A DNA stretch of 64,000 bases from RPQJ01 sp963744735 (GCA_963744735.1 CAVUVH010000005.1:124001-188000), one strand, 5' to 3'. Shown: positions 7,854 through 17,506, counted from the first letter of the stretch. Notes: generated by a model not told the origin, from the letters alone. Numbers and translations are program-made.

Positions 7854-8946
7854 TCAGGTGTCCTCGACAGTGATCTTGGGGAAGCCGGGCGCGGTCGCCG
7901 CCGCGCGCGAAAGCCTGGCCGCCGTGCGGCGCGCCATGTCCAGGTAGGCACGGCCGATGCGGCCGGCCGGGTCCACGACCACGGTCGGGCGCCCGCCATC
8001 CGTTTCCTCGCGGATGCGGATGTCGAGCGGCAACTGCCCGAGCAGGTCCACGCCATACTGTTCCGCCATGCGCCGCGCCGCCGCCGCTGCCGAAGATCGG
8101 CTCTTCGTGGCCGCATTGCGTACACACGTGCGTGCTCATGTTCTCGACGATGCCCAGCACCGGCACGTTGACCTTCTGGAACATCCGGAGCCCCTTGCGC
8201 GCGTCGAGCAGCGCGATGTCCTGGGGCGTGGTCACGACGACCGCGCCGCTCACCGGCACCCGCTGCGAGAGGGTCAGCTGGATGTCGCCGGTGCCGGGCG
8301 GCATGTCGACGACCAGGTAGTCGAGCTCGCCCCAGTCGGTGTCGTTGAGCAGCTGCTGCAGCGCCTGGGTCACCATCGGCCCGCGCCACACCATCGGCTG
8401 CTCTTCCTCGACCAGGAAGCCGATCGACATGACCTTGATGCCGTGCGCCTGCAGCGGCTGCATGCGCTTGCCGTCGAGGCTGCGGGGACGCTCGCCCTGC
8501 AGTCCCGTCATGCGCGGCTGGCTCGGGCCATAGATGTCGGCGTCGAGCAGCCCGACCCGCGCGCCGTCGTGCGCCAGCGCCAGCGCCAGGTTGACGGCCG
8601 TCGTCGACTTGCCGACGCCGCCCTTGCCCGAGGCAACGGCCAGGACGTTGCGGATGCCGGGCAGCGGCTGCAGCTGCCCCTGGACCGGGTGGGAGGCCAC
8701 GCGCCAGGCCACGTTGACCACCGCATCCTCCAGCCCGGGCGCCGCCCGCAGCCGGCCCTGCAGGACGGCGGCCAGCTCGCCGGCATAGGCACCCGCCGGG
8801 AACCCCAGTTCGACGTCCACGCCGACCTGGCGGCCGCGCAACTGGACGGACTTCACAGCTTCGGCGTCGTTTAGAGGCATCCCGAGGTAGGGTTCGACAT
8901 AATTTCCGACCAACAGTCGGGCCTGGGCGAGTCGATCGTCCTGCAT
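7854..8946 (-). CDS. mrp: Iron-sulfur cluster carrier Mrp/ApbC (frameshifted)
   Basis: A P-loop ATPase of the ParA/MinD fold that binds and delivers Fe-S clusters. An N-terminal MIP18/DUF59 domain (residues ~8-90) is followed by the deviant Walker A motif SGKGGVGKST and Walker B LDYLVVDMPPGTGD. The cluster-binding C-x-x-C is present as STHVCTQCGHEEPIFG. The frame changes near 8070-8085 after GSGGGAAHG; the remainder (YGVDLLGQLPLDIRIREETDGG) is in the next frame, and the span is one base over a multiple of three. Corrected length is about 363 residues. The start ATG (8946) is clear. Confidence 0.92.
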
Positions 8947-9058
8947 CCGGGGGTCCGTCGAGCAGTGGGAGGCGGCATGAGCCGGGAGCGGAGGATTGTA
9001 GCGGAAACAGGTCGCGGCCTGCGCCGGGAAGGCGGGCCACGGCGCCCGTGGGCTGCGT

Positions 9059-9080
9059 GGCATAATGCGGCGATTATGCC
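9059..9080. promoter_or_regulatory. Palindromic extended -10 region between mrp and the HEAT-kinase gene
   Basis: GGCATAAT at 9059-9066 and ATTATGCC at 9073-9080 form a perfect palindrome around GCGGCG. On the plus strand the context TGG-CATAAT fits an extended -10 element, 109 bases before the HEAT-kinase ATG; by symmetry the minus strand has the same hexamer facing mrp. The same TGGCATAAT string recurs just before metG. No good -35 is seen. It could be a shared promoter or an operator. Confidence 0.4.
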
Positions 9081-9174
9081 GCCGCCGGCAGTGGCCGCCC
9101 GACGCTGAACCGATGCCGCCGGACGAGGATCGTCCCCCGCCCGAGACCAGACAGCCGATTCATCCACGTCGTAC

Positions 9175-11554
9175 ATGAGTTTTTTCACGAACCTGCGCGC
9201 CGACCGCCTGATCGCCGACATCAAGGCGGCCGATGGGGCCGACGGCCATCGCCAGGCGCTGGAAAAGCTGGTGCGGCTCGGCCCGTCGGCGATACCGCGC
9301 GTGCTGAATGCGCTGGCCAGCGCCGACAAGCAGGAAACGACGGGCTTCGTCGCGGTGCTGACGGCACTGCTCGACAACAAGTCTTTTCCGGCCATTGCCG
9401 CCGGCCTGACCGACGGCAACCAGCGCACCGTGACAGCCGTGGCCGCGGCGCTGTCCGCCTCGCGCAGCTATCCCGCCAGCATGCTGTTCGGCCTGCTCGA
9501 CCAGCCGGACATGCCGAAGGGCACGGTCGTCGCGATCCTGGCCGCGCAGAAGGCGCGGATCGGCGCGCGCGACGTGCTGCTGCGCGCCTACAACCAGGAG
9601 CCCGCCGAAAAGGCCGCGATGTTCCGCATCGTGGCCGACATCGCGGATGCCAGCCTGGTGCCGGAGCTGCTGAGCCGCCTCGAGGGCAAGGACCCGATCG
9701 CGCGGACCCACATCATCAACCTGCTGGCGCGCTTCAACCGGCGGGACGTGGCCGATGCGCTGCAGCGCCAGCTCAAGGACACCAACAAGTTCGTGCGGCA
9801 GGCCGTGCTGAACGCGCTGGCGGGCTTCGAGGGCAACGTCGACGTGTCGCTGCTGTGCGAGGTGCTGCGCGACCCGGACGTCGAGACGCAGCAGAAGGCG
9901 ATCGATGCGGTGGTGCGCGCCAATCACCCCGACACGATCCAGTACCTGATCCCGATCCTGCGCGACGAGGAAGAGAGCTCGCGCCGCGCTGCGGTCGAGG
10001 TGCTGAACGAGATCGGCACGCCGGCCCACGTCAAGGCCCTGCTGCAGTCGATCAAGGACGACGACTGGTGGGTGCGCAGCCGCGCCGCGGATGCGCTCGC
10101 GAAGATCGGCGGCCCGCGCGTGATCGAGGCCGCGCTCGAGCTGATCCGCGACCAGGACGAGGACGTGCGCCGGGCCGCGATCGAGATCCTGAACCAGACC
10201 AAGGACGAGCGCGCGATCGGCTACCTGATCGAGGCGACGCGCGACAACGACTGGTGGGTGCGCGAGCGCGCGGTCGACGCGCTGGCCGAGATCGGCAGCC
10301 CGCGCGCGCTGCCGACGCTGCTGGACCTGCTGAGCGGCGGCGACGAGCGCTCGCTGCCGACCGTCGTGCGCGCCATCGGCAAGCTGGGCAATGCCACGAC
10401 CATTCCGCGCCTGCTGCCGCTGCTCGCCAGCGGCTCCAAGGAAGTGCGGCTGGAGGTCATCACCGCCCTCGCGCGCCTGGTCGACGACGGCAGCGCCGAC
10501 GTCGTGCGCGCGCGGCTCGAGAGCTGCGGCGCCGAGGCCGTCGGACCCGACCGTGAGCCATGCCGCGGTGCGCGCCGTCGAGGACATGGACGCGCGCTTC
10601 TCGTCCGGCGTGCGCGAAGCCCAGCACGGCGCGGAGCGCATGGCCGAGCCGTCGCGCACGCTGCTCGCCGAGAAGCCCGACTTCGACGGCCTCGCGCGCC
10701 AGAGCGCGCCGGCACAGCGGCTCGACATTTCCGCGCTCAAGCCGGGCGACGTGCTCGAGGGCCGCTACAAGTACCTGCAGAAGATCGGCAAGGGCGCCTT
10801 CGGCACCGTGCTGCTGATGGAGGACACCGTCGTCGACGAACGGCTGGTGCTCAAGTTCCTCAACCCGAACGTCTCCCAGGACGAGGAGATGATGAAGCGC
10901 TTCGTGCACGAGCTGCGCTACTCGCGCAAGATCACGCACCGCAACGTCATCCGCATCTACGACTTCCTCTTCATCCGCGGCAACTACGCGATCTCGATGG
11001 AGTACTTCCCGTCGCACACCCTCGGCAACGAGATCAACGACAAGCCGCTGCCGCTGGCCAAGGCGGTGCGCTTCGCCATGGACGTGGCCACCGGCATGGC
11101 GGTGGCGCACCAGTCGGGCATCATCCACCGCGACCTGAAGCCGGCCAACGTGCTGATCGACGAGACCGGCCTCGTCAAGATCGTCGACTTCGGCGTGGCC
11201 GCCGCGCAGCAGCAGGGCGACACGCAGCTGACCAAGACGGGCTACGTGATCGGCTCGCCCAAGTACATGGCGCCGGAGCAGATCCTGGGCAAGAAGGTCG
11301 ACGAGCGGGCCGACGTGTACTCGCTCGGCGTGATCCTGTATGAGATGCTCACCGGCGAGCCGCCATACCACCGCGGCGACCACATGGCCGTCATGTACCA
11401 GCACGTGCAGGGCAAGGCGAAGCCGCCGATCGAGGTCAATGCGCAGCTCCCGCCGGGCCTGTCGGAAATCGTCATGAAGGCCATGGCGGTGGACAAGGCA
11501 CGCCGTTTCCAGAGCATGGACGAAATGCGTTCCGCGCTCGAACGTTACCTCTGA
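9175..11554 (+). CDS. HEAT-repeat protein fused to a Ser/Thr protein kinase (frameshifted)
   Basis: Two parts in one gene of about 793 residues. Residues 1 to ~455 are tandem HEAT/PBS-lyase-type helical repeats, clearest as two near-identical DDDWWVRSRAADALAKIG / DNDWWVRERAVDALAEIG units. After a short linker, residues ~520-790 are a complete Hanks-type kinase: glycine loop IGKGAFGTV, ATP lysine in LVLKFL, catalytic IIHRDLKPANVLID, DFGVA and GSPKYMAPEQ. No transmembrane segment or PASTA domain is seen, so it is probably cytoplasmic. The frame changes once near 10540 (one extra base), and the span is one base over a multiple of three. Two PilT-family ATPases follow 7 bases downstream, suggesting control of the pilus motor. 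Function is inferred, not known. Confidence 0.85.
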
Positions 11555-11561
11555 GGTTGCC

Positions 11562-12659
11562 GTGGCCCGCATCGACGCATTCCTGAAACTCGGCGCCTCG
11601 CAGGGCTGCTCCGACGTGCACCTGGCGGTGGGCGTGCCGCCGATGCTGCGCATGAACGGCGACCTGCTGCCGATCAAGTTCCGCAGCCTGGCGGAGGCCG
11701 AACTCGAGGCGTACGTGACGGAAATCCTGACGCCGACGCACCAGGAGCAGTTCAAGCGCGGCCACGACGTCGACTTCTCCTACGTCGCCGAGGACGGCTC
11801 CCGCTTCCGCGTCAACGTGTTCCGCAAGGACACCGGCGTGGGCGCGGTGTTTCGCGCCATCCCGAGCGACGTGCCGTCGCTCGATTCGCTCAACCTGCCG
11901 CCGGTGGTGAAGAAGTTCTGCGACTTCCACCAGGGCATGGTGCTGGTCACCGGCTCCACCGGCACCGGCAAGTCGACCACGCTGGCAGCGATGATCGACC
12001 ACCTCAACCAGACGCGCCGGCTCAACATCATCAGCCTCGAGGACCCGATCGAGTTCGTCCACCAGAGCAAGCAGTCGCAGGTGATCCAGCGCGAACTGCA
12101 CACGCACCTGCCCTCGTTCGCCGAAGGCGTGCGCGCCGCGATGCGCGAGGACCCGGACGTGATCCTGGTGGGCGAACTGCGCGACGCCGACACCGTCCGC
12201 TGGGCGATGACCGCGGCCGAGACCGGGCACCTGGTGCTCGGCACGCTGCACACGACCAGCGCCACCAAGACGATCGACCGCATCGTCGACGCCCTGCCGG
12301 CCGAGGAGCGCGAGCAGACCAAGAGCTTCCTGTCGCAGAGCCTGCTCGGCGTCGTCACCCAGTTCCTGGTGCGCACGCCGGACCTGCGCGGCCGCAAGGC
12401 GATCTGCGAGGTCATGGTGATGAACCGTGCGATCGGCAAGCTGATCACGTCCGAGCAGACGCACATGCTGCCGTCGCAGCTGCAGACCGGCAGGGAAGTC
12501 GGCATGCAGACCATCGACCAGGCCCTGCTCGCCGCGGTGCAGGCGCGCGAGGTCGACCCGGAGGACGCCTACAGCTACGCCGTCGACAAGAAGCCGTTCG
12601 CGCGCTACATCCCCGAAGGCACCGCCACCCTCAAGGCCGACGTGACGCAGGGAGGATGA
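11562..12659 (+). CDS. PilT-family twitching motility ATPase (first copy)
   Basis: A 365-residue hexameric retraction-type ATPase. The N-terminal PAS-like region starts IDAFLKLGASQGCSDVHLAVG. Walker A is GSTGTGKSTT, the Asp box ISLEDPIEFVH, Walker B REDPDVILVGELRD and the His box GHLVLGTLHT. It differs from canonical PilT in lacking the AIRNLIRE helix: the corresponding stretch reads NRAIGKLITSEQTHM, and the C-terminus is extended. That makes it a PilT/PilU-like paralogue. It starts with GTG, 7 bases after the HEAT-kinase stop, and its stop overlaps the next gene (ATGA), so the three genes form one unit. Confidence 0.88.
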   Translation: MARIDAFLKLGASQGCSDVHLAVGVPPMLRMNGDLLPIKFRSLAEAELEAYVTEILTPTHQEQFKRGHDVDFSYVAEDGSRFRVNVFRKDTGVGAVFRAIPSDVPSLDSLNLPPVVKKFCDFHQGMVLVTGSTGTGKSTTLAAMIDHLNQTRRLNIISLEDPIEFVHQSKQSQVIQRELHTHLPSFAEGVRAAMREDPDVILVGELRDADTVRWAMTAAETGHLVLGTLHTTSATKTIDRIVDALPAEEREQTKSFLSQSLLGVVTQFLVRTPDLRGRKAICEVMVMNRAIGKLITSEQTHMLPSQLQTGREVGMQTIDQALLAAVQAREVDPEDAYSYAVDKKPFARYIPEGTATLKADVTQGG

Positions 12660-13807
12660 CCATGGCCACCGACACGCCGGCGACGGGCACGACGCAGGCT
12701 GCGGCGACGCAGCCGGGCACGGTGCCCGAGCAGGCGCCGCACACGCCGCGCCGCATCGACGAGTTCCTGCTCGAGGTGCTGAAGAAGGGCGGCTCCGACC
12801 TGCACTTCGTGGCGGGCGATCCGCCGCGAATCCGCCTGCACGGCGAACTGCACCAGCTGCGCGAGGCGCCGCTGACCAAGGAATTCGTGCGGGAGACGAT
12901 CTACGAGTTCATCACCCGGCGCGCGCAGGGGCAGCTGGAAGAAAAGGACGGCGCCGATTTCGCCTACATGATTCCCGGCATCTCGCGCTTCCGCGTCAAC
13001 GTGTTCCGCCACATCGGCGGACTCGGCGCGGTGCTGCGCGCGATCCCGTCGAAGGCGCTGACGCTCGAGCAGCTGAACCTGCCCGCCGCCGTGCGCAGCC
13101 TCTGCCGCGTCAACAACGGCCTGATCCTGGTCACCGGCAAGACCGGTTCCGGCAAGTCCACCACGCTGGCGGCGATGATCGACGACATCAACGCGCGCGA
13201 GAAGGGCCACATCCTCACCATCGAGGACCCGATCGAGTTCGTGCATCCGCGCAAGAACTGCCTGGTCAGCCAGCGCGAAGTCGGGCTGCACTCGCCCGGT
13301 TTTGCCGAGGCACTGCACTCCGCCCTGCGCGAGGACCCGGACATCGTGCTGGTCGGCGAGTTGCGCGACTACGAGACGATGAGCATCGCCGTGACGGCCG
13401 CGGAGATGGGCATCCTGGTCATGGGCACGCTGCACACCAACGGCGCGGCCGCGACCGTCGACCGCATCGTCAACGCCTTCCCGGCCGACAAGCAGGGCCA
13501 CGTGCGCACCATGCTGTCGACCTCGCTGCGGGGCGTGATCTCGCAGCAGCTGATCCCGCGCGCCGACAAGCGCGGACGGGTCGCCGCGCTGGAGGTCCTG
13601 ATCAACACGCCGGCCGTGTCGAACCTGATCCGCCAGGGCAAGCTCGACCAGCTCGAGAACGCGATGCAGAGCGGCGCGGCGCACGGCATGCGGATCATGG
13701 ACTCGGCGATCAAGGAACTGCTCGAGAAGGGCGTGATCAGCGGCCGGGCGGCCTACGAGAAGGCCATCAACAAGCCGCAGTTCGAGCAGTTCAAGGACAT
13801 CGGCTGA
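12656..13807 (+). CDS. PilT-family twitching motility ATPase (second copy)
   Basis: A 383-residue PilT-family ATPase. A Thr/Ala-rich tail of about 35 residues precedes the domain start RRIDEFLLEVLKKGGSDLHF. Walker A GKTGSGKSTT, Asp box TIEDPIEFVHP, Walker B REDPDIVLVGELRDYET and His box GILVMGTLHTN are all intact. The C-terminal AVSNLIRQGKLDQLENAMQ is closer to the PilT AIRNLIRE helix than the first copy has. By analogy with PilT/PilU the two could assemble one regulated motor. No pilB, pilC or pilD is in the window. It closes the operon; a hairpin-rich spacer follows. Confidence 0.88.
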   Translation: MTMATDTPATGTTQAAATQPGTVPEQAPHTPRRIDEFLLEVLKKGGSDLHFVAGDPPRIRLHGELHQLREAPLTKEFVRETIYEFITRRAQGQLEEKDGADFAYMIPGISRFRVNVFRHIGGLGAVLRAIPSKALTLEQLNLPAAVRSLCRVNNGLILVTGKTGSGKSTTLAAMIDDINAREKGHILTIEDPIEFVHPRKNCLVSQREVGLHSPGFAEALHSALREDPDIVLVGELRDYETMSIAVTAAEMGILVMGTLHTNGAAATVDRIVNAFPADKQGHVRTMLSTSLRGVISQQLIPRADKRGRVAALEVLINTPAVSNLIRQGKLDQLENAMQSGAAHGMRIMDSAIKELLEKGVISGRAAYEKAINKPQFEQFKDIG

Positions 13808-13902
13808 GCCGCGGGCGCGTCGCCGGGAGCCCGGCAGGCCCGGACGACGCGCGACAGTTTCGCGAGCTCCAGCATCGTGACCCGGAGCTGTAGCGCCCGC
13901 GC

Positions 13903-14004
13903 CGGAGCCGGGTGAGACGCGGCAGGACGCCGTAAACCCATCCCTGGGGGCTCCGGGCGCCGCGTCCCTGCGGCGCACGGCCTGCCGCATCTCACCCGGC
14001 CCCG
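13903..14004. repeat. Multi-hairpin intergenic element with CCATCCCTGG-type loops
   Basis: Outer arms at 13907-13926 and 13981-14000 (GCCGGGTGAGACGCGGCAGG and its partner) pair over 20 bases with one mismatch. Inside lie CGCCGTAAACCCATCCCTGG and a perfect stem GCGCCGC / GCGGCGC around GTCCCT. I recall similar CGTAAACCCATCC(C/A)TGGGGGCTC strings from intergenic spacers of other high-GC proteobacteria, with the same small loops. The rest of the 448-base spacer 13808-14255 holds further small hairpins (for example GCAGCG/CGCTGC near 14030-14048 and CTCGCC-CAT-GGCGAG near 14070-14085) and no credible gene. Confidence 0.6.
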
Positions 14005-14114
14005 ACACGTGCGCCGACAGTGCGGTGGCAGCGGACCGGTCGCTGCGGAGACGTGCGCCGTGCGAGCGCTCGCCCATGGCGAGTGCGAGCTCAGGCGCTG
14101 TGTGTCAGGCGGTG

Positions 14115-14178
14115 CGATCCGGTGCCTTGCCCCGGGCGCGTGTCTGCCTTTCCAAGCCCGGGGCAAGGCACCGGATCG
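14115..14178 (+). repeat. Long hairpin with conserved loop GTGTCTGCCTTTCC (copy A)
   Basis: Arms at 14115-14137 and 14156-14178 are perfectly complementary over 23 bases. The 18-base loop contains GTGTCTGCCTTTCC at 14140-14153, identical to the loops of two hairpins at 34253-34326 and 34533-34598 whose stems differ. No T-run follows, so it is not a simple terminator. It lies about 80 bases before the metG ATG in the spacer after the PilT genes. Confidence 0.75.
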
Positions 14179-14219
14179 AACGCCCGCAAACAACGCGTGC
14201 CTGCCGTTCCGCGCTTGAC

Positions 14220-14233
14220 TGGCATAATCGCCA
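14220..14233 (+). promoter_or_regulatory. Putative metG promoter, extended -10
   Basis: TGGCATAATCGCCA contains TGG-CATAAT, an extended -10 pattern 28 bases before the metG ATG, and is itself a short inverted repeat (TGGC/GCCA). A TTGACT hexamer sits directly in front of it, far too close to act as its -35. The same TGGCATAAT string lies upstream of the HEAT-kinase gene. Confidence 0.4.
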
Positions 14234-14255
14234 GCCCCGTCCCCCGATCCCGGCC

Positions 14256-16369
14256 ATGACCGCCCCCGCCAAACGCACCCTGCTCGTCACCAGCGCCTTG
14301 CCGTACGCCAACGGCGCGCCGCACCTCGGGCACATCGTCGAGTACGTCCAGACCGACATCTGGGTGCGCTTCCAGCGCATGCGCGGCCACGACTGCCTGT
14401 TCATCTGGGCGAACGACGCGCACGGCACGCCGATCATGCTCAAGGCGCGGCAGGAAGGCATCACGCCCGAGCAGCTGATCGCCCGCATCGGCGAGGAGCA
14501 GCGCCGCGACTTCGACGGCTTCGGCATCTCGTACGACAACTTCCACACCACGCACTCGGACGAGAACCGCGAGGTCACCTACGAGATCTACCGCCGGCTG
14601 GTCGCGGGCGGCCACATCCGGCGCGAGACGATCGTGCAGGCCTACGACGAGCAGGCGAAGATGTTCCTGCCGGACCGCTACGTCCGCGGCACGTGCCCCA
14701 AGTGCGGCGCGCTCGACCAGTACGGCGACAGCTGCGAAGTCTGCGGCGCCACCTACACGCCGGCCGACCTGCTCAACGCGGTCTCGGTCGTCAGCGGCAC
14801 GGCGCCGGTGCAGAGGGAATCCGAGCACCTGTTCTTCAAGCTCGGCGACTTCGAGCCGATGCTGCGCGCCTGGACCGGCTCCGGACGCCTGCAGCACGCG
14901 GTCACCGCCAAGCTCGGCGAATGGTTCGGTGCCGGGCTGCGCGACTGGGACATCTCCCGCGACGAGCCCTACTTCGGCTTCGAGATCCCGGGCGAGACCG
15001 GCAAGTACTTCTATGTCTGGCTCGACGCGCCGATCGGCTACCTCTCGAGCCTGCTGCACTACTGCCGGCGCACGGGTCGCGATTTCGACCAGTACTGGCA
15101 GCCGGACAGCACCGCCGAGGTCTATCACTTCATCGGCAAGGACATCGTCTACTTCCACACGCTGTTCTGGCCGGCAGTGCTGCAGGGCGCCGGGTACCGG
15201 CCGCCCACGTCGGTGTTTGCCCACGGCTTCCTGACGGTGAACGGCCTGAAGATGTCGAAATCGCGCGGCACGCTGATCTCCGCGCGCACCTGGCTCGATC
15301 ACCTGCCCGCAGAGTACCTGCGCTATTACTTCGCCTCGCGGCTCGGCGACGGCGTCGACGACCTCGACCTGAACCTCGACGACTTCGTCACCAAGGTCAA
15401 TTCCGACATCGTCGGCAAGCTGGTCAACATCGCCAGCCGTTGTGCCGGCTTCATCGCGCGCGGCGCGGCCGGCAAGCTGGCGCCGGACGCTTGCCGACGC
15501 GTCGCTGCACGACGAGTTCATCGGTGCGGGCGAGCGCATCGCGGCGCTGTACGAGGGCCGGGACCTGGCCGGGGCCATGCGTGAAATCATGGCGCTGACG
15601 GACCGTGCCAACCTCTACATCGACCAGCAGAAGCCGTGGCTGATGGCGAAGGACCCGGCGCGTGCCGCCGAGGTGCAGGCTGTCTGCACGCAAGGCCTCA
15701 ACCTGTTCCGCGTGCTCGCGGTCTACCTGAAGCCGGTGATGCCGACGCTCGCCGCCGGGGCAGAGAAGTTCCTCGGCCTGCCGCCGCAGTCGTGGGCGGA
15801 CGCCGCGCGGCCGCTGCTCGACACCAGCATCAACGCCTACGAACCGCTCGCCACGCGCGTGGATCCGAATGCCGTCAAGGCGCTGCTCGCAGCCTCGGCG
15901 GACAGCCTGAAGCCGTCGGGCATGCCGGAAGCGGCAGCCGCGGCGAGTGCCGCGGTTGCGGCCAAGGCTGCCCCGGCGAAGCCGGTCCAGGACGCTGCGA
16001 AGGCCGCGGCGAAACCGGCCGCGCCAGCTGCACCCGCCGCGGAACTGTCGATCGACGACTTCATGAAGGTCGACCTGCGCATCGCGCGCATCGACTCGGC
16101 CGAACTCGTCGAGGGCGCGGACAAGCTGCTCAAGCTCGGGCGTCGACCTGGGCGAACTCGGCAAGCGCACGATCTTCGCCGGCATCCGCTCGGCCTACGA
16201 GCCGGACCGGCTGGTCGGCCGGCTGACCGTGGTCGTCGCCAACCTGGCCCCGCGCAAGATGCGTTTCGGCCTGTCGGAAGGCATGGTGCTGGCGGCGGGC
16301 CCGGGCGGCGCGGACATTTTCGTCCTCTCGCCCGACGCCGGTGCGACGCCGGGCATGAAGGTGAAGTGA
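14256..16369 (+). CDS. metG: Methionyl-tRNA synthetase (two frame changes)
   Basis: Class I synthetase charging tRNA-Met. The HIGH motif appears as APHLGH, the zinc knuckle as CPKCGALDQYGDSCEVCG and the KMSKS loop as LKMSKSRGT. An anticodon-binding helical domain follows, then an Ala/Pro-rich linker and a C-terminal EMAP-II-like tRNA-binding domain (DFMKVDLRIARI to the end GMKVK). The reading frame changes near 15485 (after GKLA) and again near 16138 (after KLLKL); each is one extra base, and the span is two over a multiple of three. Corrected length is about 704 residues. As an essential gene it must be intact in the organism. Confidence 0.95.
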
Positions 16370-16388
16370 CGCCGGCGACGGGGTGCCC

Positions 16389-16970
16389 ATGACCGAGCTG
16401 CTGCTGCTCGCGCTCGGGGCGAGCCTCGTCAACAACTTCGTCCTGTCGAACTTCCTCGGGCTCTGCCCGTTCATCGGCGTCAGCCGCCGCTTCGAGGCGG
16501 CCGCCGGCATGGCGCTGGCGACCCTGTTCGTCCTCACGATCGCGTCGGGCCTGGGCTTCGCGCTGTGGCAATGGGTGCTGGTGCCGCTGGGCCTCGAGCA
16601 CCTGCGCACGCTGGTCTTCATCCTGCTGATCGCGGGCGTCGTGCAGTTCACCGAGATCATGGTGCGGGCGACCAGCCCGCTGCTGCACCAGCTGCTCGGC
16701 ATCTTCCTGCCGCTCATCACGACCAACTGCGCCGTGCTCGGCGTCGCGCTCCTCAACGTCGACCGCCAGCACGGACTGCTGGAGTCGCTCGTCTTCGGCG
16801 CGAGCGCCGGCGCAGGCTTCGGCCTCGCACTGCTGCTGTTCACGGCGCTGCGCGAGCGGCTCGAGACCGCCGACGTGCCGGCCGCGTTCCGCGGCGCCCC
16901 GATCGCGCTGCTGACCGCGGGCCTGATGGCACTCGCCTTCATGGGCTTTGCAGGGCTGGGCGCGCGGTGA
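16389..16970 (+). CDS. rsxA: Electron transport complex subunit RsxA
   Basis: A 193-residue, six-helix subunit of the Rnf/Rsx complex, which couples electron flow between ferredoxin or NADH to ion movement, and in enteric bacteria keeps SoxR reduced. It begins MTELLLLALGASLVNNFVLSNFLGLCPF and keeps the conserved LGIFLPLITTNCAVLG repeat shared with RsxE. The Cys residues of the intramembrane cluster (LGLCPF and TTNCAV) are present. ATG 16389 is preferred over GTG 16383. Its stop overlaps the rsxB GTG. Confidence 0.95.
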   Translation: MTELLLLALGASLVNNFVLSNFLGLCPFIGVSRRFEAAAGMALATLFVLTIASGLGFALWQWVLVPLGLEHLRTLVFILLIAGVVQFTEIMVRATSPLLHQLLGIFLPLITTNCAVLGVALLNVDRQHGLLESLVFGASAGAGFGLALLLFTALRERLETADVPAAFRGAPIALLTAGLMALAFMGFAGLGAR

Positions 16971-17506
16971 GCGGCAGCCTGCTGCTCGACGCGCTGCTGG
17001 TCGCTGCACTGCTGGCGCTGGTGCTGGGCGGTGCACTGGGCTGGGCGGCGTCACGGCTGCGTGCGGACGACTCGTCGCTCGTGGCGCAGATCGATGCGCT
17101 GCTGCCGCAGACCCAGTGCGGCCAGTGCCGCTTTCCGGGTTGCCGGCCATACGCGGCGGCGATTGCACGCGGCGAGGCCGGCATCGACCGCTGTCCGCCC
17201 GGGGGCGAGGCGACCGTGCAGGCGCTGGCGGCACTGCTCGACCGTGAACCCCGGCCGGTGGACCCCGCGTACGGGGTCACCAAGCCGGCGCAGGTGGCCT
17301 GGATCGACGAAGAGCGGTGCATCGGCTGCGCGCTCTGCCTGCCGCCCTGCCCGGTCGACGCGATCATCGGCGCGCCGCGGCAGCTGCACACCGTGATCGC
17401 CGCGCAATGCACCGGTTGCGAACTGTGCCTGGCGCCGTGCCCGGTCGACTGCATCGAGTTGCGACCGGCGCCGGCATCGATCACGCAGCCGCGGCGGGCC
17501 GCATGA
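16967..17506 (+). CDS. rsxB: Electron transport complex subunit RsxB
   Basis: A 179-residue membrane-anchored iron-sulfur subunit. One N-terminal membrane helix is followed by a 4Fe-4S domain with Cys pattern CGQCRFPGC and a later C-P-P-G, then two ferredoxin-type clusters, CIGCALCLPPCPVDA and CTGCELCLAPCPVDC. The GTG start overlaps the rsxA stop (GTGA) and the stop overlaps the rsxC ATG, so translation is coupled. Confidence 0.94.
   Translation: MSGSLLLDALLVAALLALVLGGALGWAASRLRADDSSLVAQIDALLPQTQCGQCRFPGCRPYAAAIARGEAGIDRCPPGGEATVQALAALLDREPRPVDPAYGVTKPAQVAWIDEERCIGCALCLPPCPVDAIIGAPRQLHTVIAAQCTGCELCLAPCPVDCIELRPAPASITQPRRAA

Noticed and set aside
12605..14077. A 490-codon minus-strand frame opposite the second PilT gene
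   Set aside because: It is the antisense shadow of the PilT-family coding sequence, rich in Arg/Ala/Val/His/Asp with no domain. Such long antisense frames are common at this GC content.
14115..14178. Intrinsic terminator of the PilT operon
   Set aside because: The hairpin is strong, but no T-run follows on either strand and the loop is conserved in other places, which a terminator would not need.
14091..15611. A 506-codon minus-strand frame opposite metG
   Set aside because: Antisense shadow of metG; the composition mirrors the plus-strand codons and no motif is present.
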